Shown here: in pieces, positions 28,501-36,964 of the stretch | How the letters are laid out: the number at the start of each line of letters is the position of its first letter | Numbering within the stretch: position 1 is the first letter of the stretch | DNA from: an uncultured Atopobium sp. | GTDB lineage: Bacteria; Actinomycetota; Coriobacteriia; Coriobacteriales; Atopobiaceae | DNA: 64,000 nt | Direction: 5' to 3' | Assembly (NCBI GenBank): GCA_947252455.1 | Contig: CAMXVQ010000003.1 | Coordinates: 30,829 to 94,828, forward strand | Position numbers and translations under genes: made by a program | Notes under the pieces: model-generated | Told to the model about the DNA's origin: nothing | Database searches by the model: none | What the model saw: the letters and a program-made list of their open reading frames with translations, nothing else

Positions 28501-28536
28501 ACCCCCTCTACATCAGCAGATATAGAGGGGGTTCTT
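28501..28536. terminator. Bidirectional terminator between gntR and pyk
   Basis: ACCCCCTCTA (28501-28510) pairs with TAGAGGGGGT (28523-28532), followed by TCTT on + and by TTATTTG on -. It serves both convergent genes. Confidence 0.85.
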
Positions 28537-28556
28537 AACATGTAAGACGCTGGTGC

Positions 28557-29987
28557 TTATTGGATCTGAGCAACCATAGTCATGTTAGTTGAGGTAATGT
28601 AGTCACCTTGAGAAGGTGAAGTTTGTGGGTCACCAGCGGTAATAACAACAAGATCGCCCTTTTCTACACAACCATGATCTTTTGCCTCACGTAATGCGTT
28701 ATAGCAGGTAGCAGAAAGTGAGCCTTGCTCAGGGGTTTTGTAAGAAGTAACACCCCAGTAGAAGCATGTCTTTCTGATTGCATGATTTGAAGGAGACATT
28801 GCAATGATTGGCAAACTAGGACGGAAGTTTGAGATAAGGCGTGCGGTACGACCTGAGTGAGTTGGGCAAATAATGCAATGTGCATGTACACGATTTGCGC
28901 ACTCAACAGCTGCTAAACCAATTGCTGCGTTAACTTCGTCACCTGAATCGTGATAGATACCACGTTCAGCCAAGTATTTCTCGGTTTCTTTACAAACGGT
29001 TGCCATCATTTTTACAGCCTCAACAGGATATTTACCTGCTGCAGACTCGCCTGAGAGCATAACGCAGTCGGTACCATCATAAATTGCGTTGGCAACGTCG
29101 GTTACTTCTGCACGCGTTGGACGAGGATTTCTGATCATAGAATCAAGCATTTGAGTTGCGGTAATAACAGGCTTATACACCGAAGCACATTTGCTAATAA
29201 TGCTCTTTTGAATGTGAGGAACTTTTGCAGGTGGAATCTCTACACCTAAGTCACCACGAGCAACCATAATACCGTCGGAGTGCTCAAGAATCTCGTCAAA
29301 GTTCTTTACACCAAGTGCGCATTCAATCTTGGGGAAGATATCAATGTGACGTTGACCTTGACTAAAGCAGAGTTGACGGATTTCGTCTACAGCAGCACCG
29401 TTACGGATGAACGAAGCAGCGATAGCGTCAATTCCAAGCTCGCAACCAAAGAGGATGTCTTTTTTATCTTGCTCGGTAACAGAAGGAAGACCAACTTCAA
29501 CGTTAGGTACGTTTACACCCTTGCGCTCGCCAAGTTCTCCACCGTTGTCAATGTTGCAGTACATGTCGGTACCTTCAACATGGTCAACAGTTAACTCAAT
29601 TAAGCCGTCATCAATAAGAATGATGGAGCCTTTTTCTACCTCTTGAGGAAGACGCTTGTAGTCAAGCGAGAAACGATCTTTGTTTCCAATAACACCATCA
29701 TCAGTGGTAACGATGGTTTTTTCACCTGTTGTTAAAACAACTTTTTCGTGATTTTCAAGCTCGCCCGTACGGATCTCTGGGCCTTTGGTGTCAAGCATAA
29801 TAGCTACAGGAATACCGAGTTCTTGAGAAATACGGCGTACACGCTCGATATTTGTGCGGTGATACTCATGAGAACCATGGCTGAAGTTAAAGCGAGCAAC
29901 ATTCATGCCGCTTTTAATAATTTCACGTAAGACGTTATCATCCTCAGTAGCAGGACCCATGGTGCAGATGATTTTTGTTCTTTTCAT
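28557..29987 (-). CDS. pyk: Pyruvate kinase
   Basis: A 476-residue enzyme converting PEP and ADP to pyruvate and ATP. Motifs are KIICTMGPA at the N-terminus, NVARFNFSHG, MLDTKGPEIRTG, the metal/catalytic stretch IFPKIECALG, VARGDLGVEIP and TATQMLDSMIRNPRPTRAEV. The C-terminal domain (about 350-470) is the usual allosteric one, without the extra PEP-utiliser domain of some Gram-positive enzymes. AAAGGATATAG precedes the start. It lies downstream of ldhA on the same strand (64-bp gap), so the last two steps to lactate are neighbours. Confidence 0.98.
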   Translation of the reverse strand: MKRTKIICTMGPATEDDNVLREIIKSGMNVARFNFSHGSHEYHRTNIERVRRISQELGIPVAIMLDTKGPEIRTGELENHEKVVLTTGEKTIVTTDDGVIGNKDRFSLDYKRLPQEVEKGSIILIDDGLIELTVDHVEGTDMYCNIDNGGELGERKGVNVPNVEVGLPSVTEQDKKDILFGCELGIDAIAASFIRNGAAVDEIRQLCFSQGQRHIDIFPKIECALGVKNFDEILEHSDGIMVARGDLGVEIPPAKVPHIQKSIISKCASVYKPVITATQMLDSMIRNPRPTRAEVTDVANAIYDGTDCVMLSGESAAGKYPVEAVKMMATVCKETEKYLAERGIYHDSGDEVNAAIGLAAVECANRVHAHCIICPTHSGRTARLISNFRPSLPIIAMSPSNHAIRKTCFYWGVTSYKTPEQGSLSATCYNALREAKDHGCVEKGDLVVITAGDPQTSPSQGDYITSTNMTMVAQIQ

Positions 29988-30051
29988 CTATATCCTTTCA
30001 CATGTGTTTATTTTGTATCTGCTATCATTGTAGTTGTTGTAGCAAAAAAAT

Positions 30052-31056
30052 CTAGCATACAACGCTACGTTCTATAAACTCTTTACCTTCTGCATAACGT
30101 TCAGCATTTTCAAGGGTAACACGCGCAATTTGGCTGAGTGCTTCGTGCGTAAAGTATGCCTGGTGAGATGACATAACAACATTAGGGAATGCACACAGTT
30201 GGGTGGTAACAGATTCAAACACTTCGCTGGTACGGTCTTGATAGACGTTTGGACCCTCTTCTTCATAAACGTCCAAACCTGCTGCGCCAATTTTGCCAGA
30301 AATGATACCACGAATTAAAGCTTGTGTATCAACCAAGCCACCACGACCTGTGTTTACAAAGATAACGCCAGGTTTCATCTTTGCAATTGCCTTGTCGTTA
30401 ATCATACGGTAGCTTTCATCGTTTAAGAAGGCATGCAGGCTGATAAGGTTAGATTCTGCATAGAGCTCGTCTAGGGAAACAAATCTATCAACACAGTGCT
30501 CTTCGTCTACCAATTTTTGATTAGGATACAAGTCGTAACCCAAAACGGTCATGCCAAAGCCCTTGCAAATACGGCACAGAGCAGCACCAATACGGCCACA
30601 ACCTATGATACCTGCTGTTTTTCCGTGTAAGGTATCGCCAACAAGACCGGTAAGCGAGAAGTTGTTTTCACGAATACGATTGTAGCCTTTGCAAATGTGG
30701 CGGTTGGCTGCCAATGCCAAAGCCATTGCGTGTTCAGCGATTGCCTCGGGCGAATATGCAGGAACACGGGTAACTTTCATGCCAATTTCTTGAGCGGTTT
30801 TAACGTTTACGGCGTCAAATCCTGCGCATCTCATAAGAACAAGCTCAATACCTAAGCCTTTGAGTACTTCCAAAGTCATTGCTGATACGTTGGAGTTTAC
30901 AAATGCACATACGGCGTCATAACCTTTTGCCAATGCTGCAGTTGTTGGAGTGAGTTCTACATCGGTGTAATCAAGTGTTACATGAGGGAAATCAGGTAAC
31001 TCTTTGTTAAACGAATCCTTATCGTAGCTCATAGTTCCAAAAACAAGTACTTTCAT
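30052..31056 (-). CDS. ldhA: D-lactate dehydrogenase (2-hydroxyacid dehydrogenase)
   Basis: A 334-residue NAD-dependent enzyme reducing pyruvate to D-lactate. The start at 31056 follows AAAAGGAG; the longer frame lacks a site. The Rossmann motif is GIIGCGRIGAALCRI, the substrate Arg is in NTGRGGLVDTQAL, the Glu is in GLDVYEEEG, and the catalytic His is in SSHQAYFTHEAL. Length and motifs fit the D-LDH (LdhA/VanH) branch. Upstream, at 31217-31251, is a 21-bp-spaced direct-repeat element shared with the GalNAc PTS promoter. Confidence 0.93.
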   Translation of the reverse strand: MKVLVFGTMSYDKDSFNKELPDFPHVTLDYTDVELTPTTAALAKGYDAVCAFVNSNVSAMTLEVLKGLGIELVLMRCAGFDAVNVKTAQEIGMKVTRVPAYSPEAIAEHAMALALAANRHICKGYNRIRENNFSLTGLVGDTLHGKTAGIIGCGRIGAALCRICKGFGMTVLGYDLYPNQKLVDEEHCVDRFVSLDELYAESNLISLHAFLNDESYRMINDKAIAKMKPGVIFVNTGRGGLVDTQALIRGIISGKIGAAGLDVYEEEGPNVYQDRTSEVFESVTTQLCAFPNVVMSSHQAYFTHEALSQIARVTLENAERYAEGKEFIERSVVC

Positions 31057-31656
31057 GGCAACTCCTTTTACTAAAGGCTGTATTAAGATTATGTGCACCC
31101 GTACTAAGTGTGCACAAAATATTTAGGCAACCTTTAGTTTAACGCACTTTTAACACAGAGGGTATGAGTAAAACAGAAGTCCATATCACATTTTTAAATT
31201 CCATAATGTTAATTTTGGTTAACGGATAAAAGTGAGTGGTAAACGGTATAAATATGCAGAAATCATAGATACGTGTCTAGTAGTGATTTATGGAGTTGTT
31301 GTTATGGTATTGTCGCGCACGCCTTTTGTGCTGCTTAGTATTTCATGCTATTTTTTCTATACAAAAGAATGACTATTACGAGGTATTTTCATTTAAATTG
31401 CGCGCAGTGTATGTATTAAACAATAAAAAAATACAATAAAGTGTATGCAATAAAAAATTACAGACAGCTTTGATTACTAGAATTCAAAAGCATAAGACCA
31501 TTTACCGATAATTTTTGCATCTCAACAAATTTATACAATAACTCTTTTATTTTATGCGTAAGAAGTATGGTAGGCTTACACTGTGATATGTTATAAGAAA
31601 CGCGTGTAGCTTCGGCGGCTGCGCTTGCTGCTTTATACGCTCTACAAGGAGAAACT
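31057..31656. other. 600-bp divergent non-coding region (ldhA / arcC)
   Basis: Apart from the direct-repeat element, the region is AT-rich with several A runs (31428-31460). No convincing ORF is present. TTACAC with TTATAA near 31578-31596 could form part of the arcC promoter, but spacing is poor. ArgR boxes were looked for and only weak matches seen. Confidence 0.4.
31217..31251 (-). promoter_or_regulatory. Paired direct repeat, 21-bp period (ldhA copy)
   Basis: Read on the - strand, TTATACCGTTTACC is followed 21 bp on by TTATCCGTTAACC. The second is identical over 13 bases to the first unit upstream of the PTS operon. Orientation to the gene and period are the same at both sites. It lies about 160 bp before the ldhA start. 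Confidence 0.6.
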
Positions 31657-32595
31657 ATGGATACACAACAAACCATCGTTGTTGCTTTAGGAGGAAATGC
31701 TTTAGGCAAAACTCCTCAACAGCAGCTGGCTCTTATTCAAAATACAGCAAAATCGCTTGTTGATATGATCGAGGAGGGTTATCGCGTAGTTATAACACAT
31801 GGCAATGGTCCCCAGGTTGGGGCTATTAAAGTTTCTACCGATTATGCTTCTCAACATGGTGTTGGACCAGAAATTCCGTTTGCAGAGTGTGGCGCTATGT
31901 CGCAAGGCTACATTGGATATCATCTTCAGCAGGCAATGACCAACGAACTTGCTCGCAGGGATATACACAAACCTGTGGTGTCGGTAGTTACGCAAACGCT
32001 GGTAGATGCCGCAGATCCTGCGTTTCAACATCCTACTAAGCCGGTAGGTGCTTTTTATAGCGAAGCAGAAGCAAAAAAACGCATGGAGCACTCGGGCGAT
32101 ATCTATGTTGAGGATTCGGGGCGCGGATGGCGATGGGTAGTTGCTTCACCGCTTCCAACCTATATTGTAGAAACCGATACCATTAAGTCGCTGGTTGAAA
32201 ATGGATGTGTTGTTATTGCTGCAGGTGGTGGTGGAATACCTGTTGTTAAGACTGAATCAGGTTATAAAGGCGTTGCAGCTGTTATCGATAAAGATAATAC
32301 CGCAGCTTTACTTGCTCACGATATTAAAGCTGATCGCTTAGTTATTTTAACTGCGGTCGAAAAAGTTGCTATTAACTTTAATAAGCCCAATCAGCAAGAC
32401 TTGGATGCAATAAGTGTTGAACAGGCAAAACAGTATAGTGATGAAGGTCAGTTTGCACCAGGATCTATGCTTCCTAAAATTTCTGCGTGCGTAAACTTTG
32501 TACAACAAACGCCTACAGGTGAGGCGCTCATTACCTCGCTTGAATGTGCAAAACAAGGGCTTTTAGGTAAGACAGGAACGCGTATTGTAGCTTAA
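31657..32595 (+). CDS. arcC: Carbamate kinase
   Basis: A 312-residue kinase making ATP from carbamoyl phosphate. Motifs are VVALGGNALG, VITHGNGPQVG, PTKPVGAFYSEAEA, AAGGGGIPVV, VIDKDNTAALLA, LPKISACVNFV and the end GTRIVA. CAAGGAGA precedes the ATG. Usually it is part of the arginine deiminase pathway (arcA, arcB), but neither is adjacent. Here it stands alone, so the carbamoyl-phosphate source, such as a distant arc operon, agmatine or purine catabolism, is not shown. Confidence 0.96.
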   Translation: MDTQQTIVVALGGNALGKTPQQQLALIQNTAKSLVDMIEEGYRVVITHGNGPQVGAIKVSTDYASQHGVGPEIPFAECGAMSQGYIGYHLQQAMTNELARRDIHKPVVSVVTQTLVDAADPAFQHPTKPVGAFYSEAEAKKRMEHSGDIYVEDSGRGWRWVVASPLPTYIVETDTIKSLVENGCVVIAAGGGGIPVVKTESGYKGVAAVIDKDNTAALLAHDIKADRLVILTAVEKVAINFNKPNQQDLDAISVEQAKQYSDEGQFAPGSMLPKISACVNFVQQTPTGEALITSLECAKQGLLGKTGTRIVA

Positions 32596-32638
32596 GCGAG
32601 CACTTTGGGTACCTTATCGGGCAATTTAGTAATCATTT

Positions 32639-32670
32639 GACGTATGTGTGTTGGCACATACGTCTTTTTA
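32639..32670 (+). terminator. Rho-independent terminator after arcC
   Basis: GACGTATGTG (32639-32648) pairs with CACATACGTC (32655-32664), loop TGTTGG, followed by TTTTTATATTTT. Confidence 0.92.
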
Positions 32671-32757
32671 TATTTTCTTCTTGTGAATCTGGTGGGAACT
32701 TTCCAACTTTTTAGTCATAATATAAGAGGTCTTTTGAGGTAGGTACTTGGAGGATGT

Positions 32758-34761
32758 ATGAACATCACAAGAAAGTCTTTTTTGTCACTTGCGTCGCTTG
32801 CAATGTTGTTTGCAGCAGGTTGCACCGCTCACACCGATGAACAACCTCAAGATACATCTGCCGCAACTTCGCCAGAGCCTGCGGTAAACTTGAATGAATT
32901 TAAGGAGTTAGAGCTTAGGCGTGACGGATGGAAATTTGATAAAGTTCACAACTGTTTTTATCAGCTTGCCGTTCCGTATTGTTTGCATCCTGCATCAAAA
33001 ACGTATGGTTCTCTTTCAATTTATGTTCCTGGTACTTATTTTCTTGCAAAGAAAAAAGGCGATTTGTGGCAATGTACCACGCGTGAAGACGCGCAGCTAG
33101 GTGATTATACGCCTCAAACCGCTCCTATTGTTATGCCACTTAATTCGGCGTTCTTTACGCCTCAAGCATGTTCTAATGTTTATGAGTACGAAGGTATGCG
33201 CCGCTATCTTCAAGCTGGTATGATTTACGTTTATCCAGGTTTTAGAGGTAGAAGTTCTGGTTTTGAAAGCGATAAAAAAGAGGTCTTTTCGGGTGGTGCT
33301 CCTTGGGGCATTGTAGATCTTAAAAGTGCCATTCGCTTTTTACGTTACAATTCTTCGGTACTACCTGCTAATACCGATAGTATTTTTACGCTTTCTTACG
33401 GAGCAGGTGCCACGATGAGCTCTGTTTTGGGTGCAAGTGGCGACAGCGAATTATATTCGCCGTATCTTAAAAAGGTTGGTGCGGCAACACATGACAGTCA
33501 GGGAAAAACAATCTCCGATAAAATTGCTGGCTGTGCATTATGGTGTCCTTTGCTTGATGCAGACTTAGGCAATTGTGCCTATGAATGGATGATGGGGCAA
33601 TTTGTAACGGATGAGTCGCGTAAGTCAAATTCATTTAAAAAGCAGCTGTCTTTAGATCTTGCACAAGAATATGCTTTACGTTTGAATGAGCTTGGTTTAT
33701 GTGACGATCAAAATGAGCGTTTGCTGCTTTCAAAGTTAGACGATGGAAGTTATTCCGATGGATCATACTACAATTATGTAATGAAGACGCTTACCGATGC
33801 CGCTACTAATTTTATTACGCATACACAGTTTCCCTATATACAAACTCCTTCGCGTTTAATAGAACCTTCTTTTCCGGGTAATTTAAACCAAAAACAGGAA
33901 AAAAGTTCAGCAAAAGGACAGCCCTCTGCAGAATCTTCGCAGGATGTGTCCGCTAAAAAGAAAGATGACAAAGCTCAAACTTCTGAGGGCGCTCAAGCAT
34001 CAGAACAACCGTCTTCGGGAGTTTCAAAAGTACAAGGAATATCTTACGAAACGCCAGCAAGTTATCTTGCAGCGCTTAATAGTGATACGCGCTGGATTAC
34101 CTATTCTTCTTCAAAAGGAACAGTATCTATCAGTAATCTATGGGATTTTGTGAAACATTACAAGGCTCCCAATAAAGCGGTATGTGCTTTTGACGCGCTG
34201 GATAAATCTACGCCCAGCAATCAACTTTTTGGAATTGATAATGAATCTACCTTGCATTTTGATGCACACATTGCGCATGTGCTTACCGAGCATCAGGATG
34301 CGTATAAAAAAGATTCCACCTTTGATCCAAAGCTTGTTGATGCTTTTAATCAAGATCTTGAGAAAAAAGATGCTTTGGGTTCCACGCAACAAATTCGTAT
34401 TAATGCACTTAATCCGCTTTATAATTTATGCGGCTCAAGTGAAGGTTTTGGTAAAGCACAAGTTGCACCGTTTTGGCGTATCAATACAGGGCTTATGCAG
34501 CAGGCTTCACCTTTAACCACCGAGCTTAATTTGGTTGCCGCTCTTAAACATTATGATGGTGTAAAAGACGTTCAATTTACACCTGTGTGGGATAAGGGTT
34601 TTGAGCTTGCCGAAATTAAAGGTCACCCGCAAGATAATGCTATTCAGTGGATAGGTGTATGTGTTAAGCAGCTCGTTTCCCTTCAGGAACAGCAAAAACA
34701 AAAGGCCGAAGAACAAGACCAAAACGCCGACCAAGATGATAGTGATCAATCAGATTCTTAA
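32758..34761 (+). CDS. Tannase/feruloyl-esterase-like lipoprotein lacking a clear nucleophile
   Basis: A 667-residue exported lipoprotein with a signal peptide and lipobox FAAGC (Cys22). Residues about 50-300 resemble the alpha/beta-hydrolase core of tannase-type esterase lipoproteins: GTYFLAKKKGD, QAGMIYVYPGFRGRSS, GGAPWGIVDLKSAIRFLRYN, then GASGDSELYSPYLKKVGA and ALWCPLLDADLGNCAYEWMM. Where relatives have a GxSGGG nucleophile elbow, this protein reads LSYGAGAT (residues 212-219), so Gly215 seems to replace the Ser, although Ser213 is two residues away. A Lys/Gln/Ser-rich insert (about 375-420) and an acidic tail (QDQNADQDDSDQSDS) follow. It may be an inactive surface binder or an esterase with shifted chemistry. 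Confidence 0.75.
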   Translation: MNITRKSFLSLASLAMLFAAGCTAHTDEQPQDTSAATSPEPAVNLNEFKELELRRDGWKFDKVHNCFYQLAVPYCLHPASKTYGSLSIYVPGTYFLAKKKGDLWQCTTREDAQLGDYTPQTAPIVMPLNSAFFTPQACSNVYEYEGMRRYLQAGMIYVYPGFRGRSSGFESDKKEVFSGGAPWGIVDLKSAIRFLRYNSSVLPANTDSIFTLSYGAGATMSSVLGASGDSELYSPYLKKVGAATHDSQGKTISDKIAGCALWCPLLDADLGNCAYEWMMGQFVTDESRKSNSFKKQLSLDLAQEYALRLNELGLCDDQNERLLLSKLDDGSYSDGSYYNYVMKTLTDAATNFITHTQFPYIQTPSRLIEPSFPGNLNQKQEKSSAKGQPSAESSQDVSAKKKDDKAQTSEGAQASEQPSSGVSKVQGISYETPASYLAALNSDTRWITYSSSKGTVSISNLWDFVKHYKAPNKAVCAFDALDKSTPSNQLFGIDNESTLHFDAHIAHVLTEHQDAYKKDSTFDPKLVDAFNQDLEKKDALGSTQQIRINALNPLYNLCGSSEGFGKAQVAPFWRINTGLMQQASPLTTELNLVAALKHYDGVKDVQFTPVWDKGFELAEIKGHPQDNAIQWIGVCVKQLVSLQEQQKQKAEEQDQNADQDDSDQSDS

Positions 34762-34815
34762 AATTTGTGTTGTACTACCTATAATAACGTTGCATACGTA
34801 CGGAAAGGTATTGTT

Positions 34816-35160
34816 ATGAATGAAAGTAATACAGATGCCCAGCTTTTATCGAATGCGAACACAACGTTTGAGCGCGCGCAAAGCACGCATAATCGTGCGG
34901 TTGTAAGTGTTTTAGGAAAAAACCGCTGCGGTATTGTTGCAAAAGTTGCAACAATACTTGCCAACAATGATGCAGATATTTTAGATATTTCGCAGACAAT
35001 TATGTCGTCCATCTTTACGATGACTATGGTTGTAGATCTTTCAGAAGTCACCGTTAGTTTTGCCGAGATTCAAGAGGCACTTGATAAGCTTGGAGAAACG
35101 CTGCACGTTCAAATTACCATGCAGCGTGAAGATGTATTTACCTATATGTATCGTTTGTAA
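34816..35160 (+). CDS. ACT-domain protein, UPF0237/GcvR-like
   Basis: A 114-residue protein. The start at 34816 follows GGAAAGG. An N-terminal polar tail of about 25 residues precedes one ACT domain: AVVSVLGKNRCGIVAKVATI, NDADILDISQTIM, FTMTMVVDLS. ACT domains bind amino acids or similar ligands. In many bacteria this gene pairs with a PFL-family (UPF0210) gene; here none follows, and a terminator and a convergent gene come next. The N-terminal tail is longer than the usual 90-residue family members. Confidence 0.88.
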   Translation: MNESNTDAQLLSNANTTFERAQSTHNRAVVSVLGKNRCGIVAKVATILANNDADILDISQTIMSSIFTMTMVVDLSEVTVSFAEIQEALDKLGETLHVQITMQREDVFTYMYRL

Positions 35161-35218
35161 TCACACAGGTAAACCGCTTTAATGTACCTCGAGGCGTACT
35201 TCGCGTACTTTTATGTTT

Positions 35219-35250
35219 ATAAGCCATGCGTGCCTTTGTGCATGGCTTAT
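35219..35250. terminator. Hairpin terminator between convergent genes
   Basis: ATAAGCCATGC (35219-35229) pairs with GCATGGCTTAT (35240-35250), loop GTGCCTTTGT. It lies just before the stop of the - strand transferase gene. T content after the stem is modest. Confidence 0.7.
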
Positions 35251-35254
35251 CTCG

Positions 35255-36634
35255 CTATATATGGGTAAGACCGTGATTATGGTGGTGTTGCTCAAACTTT
35301 TCTTCTTCGAGCTTGAATTCGGGATCTTTGGGCGAAACAAGTTCGTCTTTTCCGGTAGTAGGGTTGGTATGGTGAAAAAGTACGGGCTCAAATAAATGCA
35401 ATTTAAGGGTAAACACCAGCGAAAGCGCAAAAAGAACGATAAAAATGCAAATACGTGGCACTACCTCAACTTGCGTCATAAGATAGGTTCCACAGCACAA
35501 AAATGCTGTCCACGCATACATAATAAGAACTGCTTGTTTTTGATTGAACCCTTCGGAAATAAGACGATGATGAATGTGCCCTTGATCTGCCTGACTAATA
35601 CTGATATGTGCGCGTTTTCTTCTAATAATAGCTGAGAACGTATCGATAATAGGAATGCCCGAAATAATAAGAGGTACCATGATGGTGGTAAGACCTGCTA
35701 CACGTGTTACCGATAAGAGCGAAATAACACCTAAGGTAAAGCCAATTAACAAAGATCCTGAATCGCCTAGAAAGATTGAAGCGGGGTTAAAATTGTATTT
35801 TAGAAAACCAAGCGTTGATCCACATAGTGCAATTGCCAAAAACGCAGCATCAAGTCTATGCGCCATAATCGAAAGCACAAACATAGTTGCACTTACAATA
35901 AAGGCAAGCCCTGTTGCAAGGCCATCAAGGCCGTCGATGAGGTTAAAAATATTAACGTATGCAACTAAGTAAAGAATTGTTAAAGGATAAGCAATCCAGC
36001 CTAAATAGAGTGCGCCAGAACTTAACGGATTAACAATAACGCCAATAACAAGACCACCACATACTGCGCATGCAGCTGAGATAATTTGTCCGATGAGTTT
36101 TTGAAGTGGAGTTAAATGATAAATATCATCAAGAACACCAGTAATAAAAATGCAGATCATGCCAAGCATAATAAGTGGATAGTTAATGTAGCTAAATACT
36201 TCACTTGGTAAAAATACGCTCGGCCAAAGATGAGCTAGAATACCCAAGTAATGAATAAGCAGCGTTAAGAAAATTCCTGTGAAGACGGCAACACCACCCA
36301 TACGAGGTATGGGTTTTTTATTAACACGTCGTTTTCCAGGGTAGTCAATAGCCCCAAGTTTGTGGGCGATTATTTTGGCAAGAGGTGTCAGTGCCAAAAC
36401 AGTTGCAAATGCTACAAAAAATAAGCAAAGAGAACAGGTAATAATAAGGGGAGAACATATTTCCTCAAGTGGAACCGGACCAGTTTGGAGTGTCAAAGAA
36501 GGGGTGAATGCATGCCACGTTGAAAACAAGGACATACAAGATGCTTCTATACCGCGGTGATTGGAACTGGTAAAAAGAGATTGATACATGCTGATACAAT
36601 TGCTCACATGGTAATCGATAAGATTTGTGAGCAT
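35255..36634 (-). CDS. Undecaprenyl-phosphate sugar-1-phosphate transferase (TagO/WecA, MraY superfamily)
   Basis: A 459-residue polytopic enzyme that starts cell-wall glycan synthesis by moving a HexNAc-1-P from its UDP-sugar to undecaprenyl phosphate. Motifs are RRVNKKPIPRMGG, GVLDDIYHLTPLQKLIGQ, the catalytic NLIDGLDGLATGL, FLGDSGSLLIGFTLG and GHIHHRLISEGF. About eleven membrane helices are apparent. The start is supported by AAGGAGATC. An unusual N-terminal segment of about 60 residues precedes the first helix, and a C-terminal cytoplasmic tail ends in a His-rich stretch (HHHNHGLTHI). Likely pathway: teichoic-acid-like or other wall polysaccharide, in line with the galactofuranosyltransferase-like gene at 56 kb. 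Confidence 0.92.
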   Translation of the reverse strand: MLTNLIDYHVSNCISMYQSLFTSSNHRGIEASCMSLFSTWHAFTPSLTLQTGPVPLEEICSPLIITCSLCLFFVAFATVLALTPLAKIIAHKLGAIDYPGKRRVNKKPIPRMGGVAVFTGIFLTLLIHYLGILAHLWPSVFLPSEVFSYINYPLIMLGMICIFITGVLDDIYHLTPLQKLIGQIISAACAVCGGLVIGVIVNPLSSGALYLGWIAYPLTILYLVAYVNIFNLIDGLDGLATGLAFIVSATMFVLSIMAHRLDAAFLAIALCGSTLGFLKYNFNPASIFLGDSGSLLIGFTLGVISLLSVTRVAGLTTIMVPLIISGIPIIDTFSAIIRRKRAHISISQADQGHIHHRLISEGFNQKQAVLIMYAWTAFLCCGTYLMTQVEVVPRICIFIVLFALSLVFTLKLHLFEPVLFHHTNPTTGKDELVSPKDPEFKLEEEKFEQHHHNHGLTHI

Positions 36635-36781
36635 ATGTGATCTCCTTACTTAGCAAGCGTTTATAGGACAAACGTGTTGAGCCAACTTGTTGTGCCAATA
36701 ATTACATACATCTTAAGTTTGAACGATAATGACTTTCTATTCAAGTCTATTTTATTATTACAAAATTCGCTATAGTAGTTA

Positions 36782-36945
36782 TAGCGTCCTTTCGTAGTAC
36801 AACTGGGTGAACCGACAAGCGTTTTGAGGGAGCTCATATTTCGTGTTTAGTACAGGCATCCTTCACAGTTGAGGAAGCTGGAACAAGCGATGAGAGCACC
36901 CACCTTATGGAAGGTGGGTTCATTTCGCACCTACGAAAGGGCGTG
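36782..36945 (+). ncRNA. ssrS: Structured RNA, candidate 6S RNA
   Basis: GCGTCCTTTCGTAG (36784-36797) pairs over its whole length with CTACGAAAGGGCGT (36931-36944), two pairs being G-U, closing a domain of about 160 nt. TATAGT at about 36771 is a fitting -10 element just upstream. Inside are GAGCTCATATTTC (about 36848), which resembles GAGCCGATATTTCATA of E. coli 6S RNA, and near the 3' side a 9-bp hairpin ACCCACCTT/AAGGTGGGT (about 36898-36919) followed by TTCA, as in the 3' central-bubble hairpin of 6S. No ORF fits. I call it 6S on structure and those two similarities only; another class of small RNA is possible. Confidence 0.5.
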
Positions 36946-36964
36946 TTTATGAATGGTTGCGCCT

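Noticed and set aside
31380..31656. ArgR binding boxes before arcC
   Set aside because: AT-rich runs resemble half-sites, but no pair of boxes at the usual spacing was convincing.
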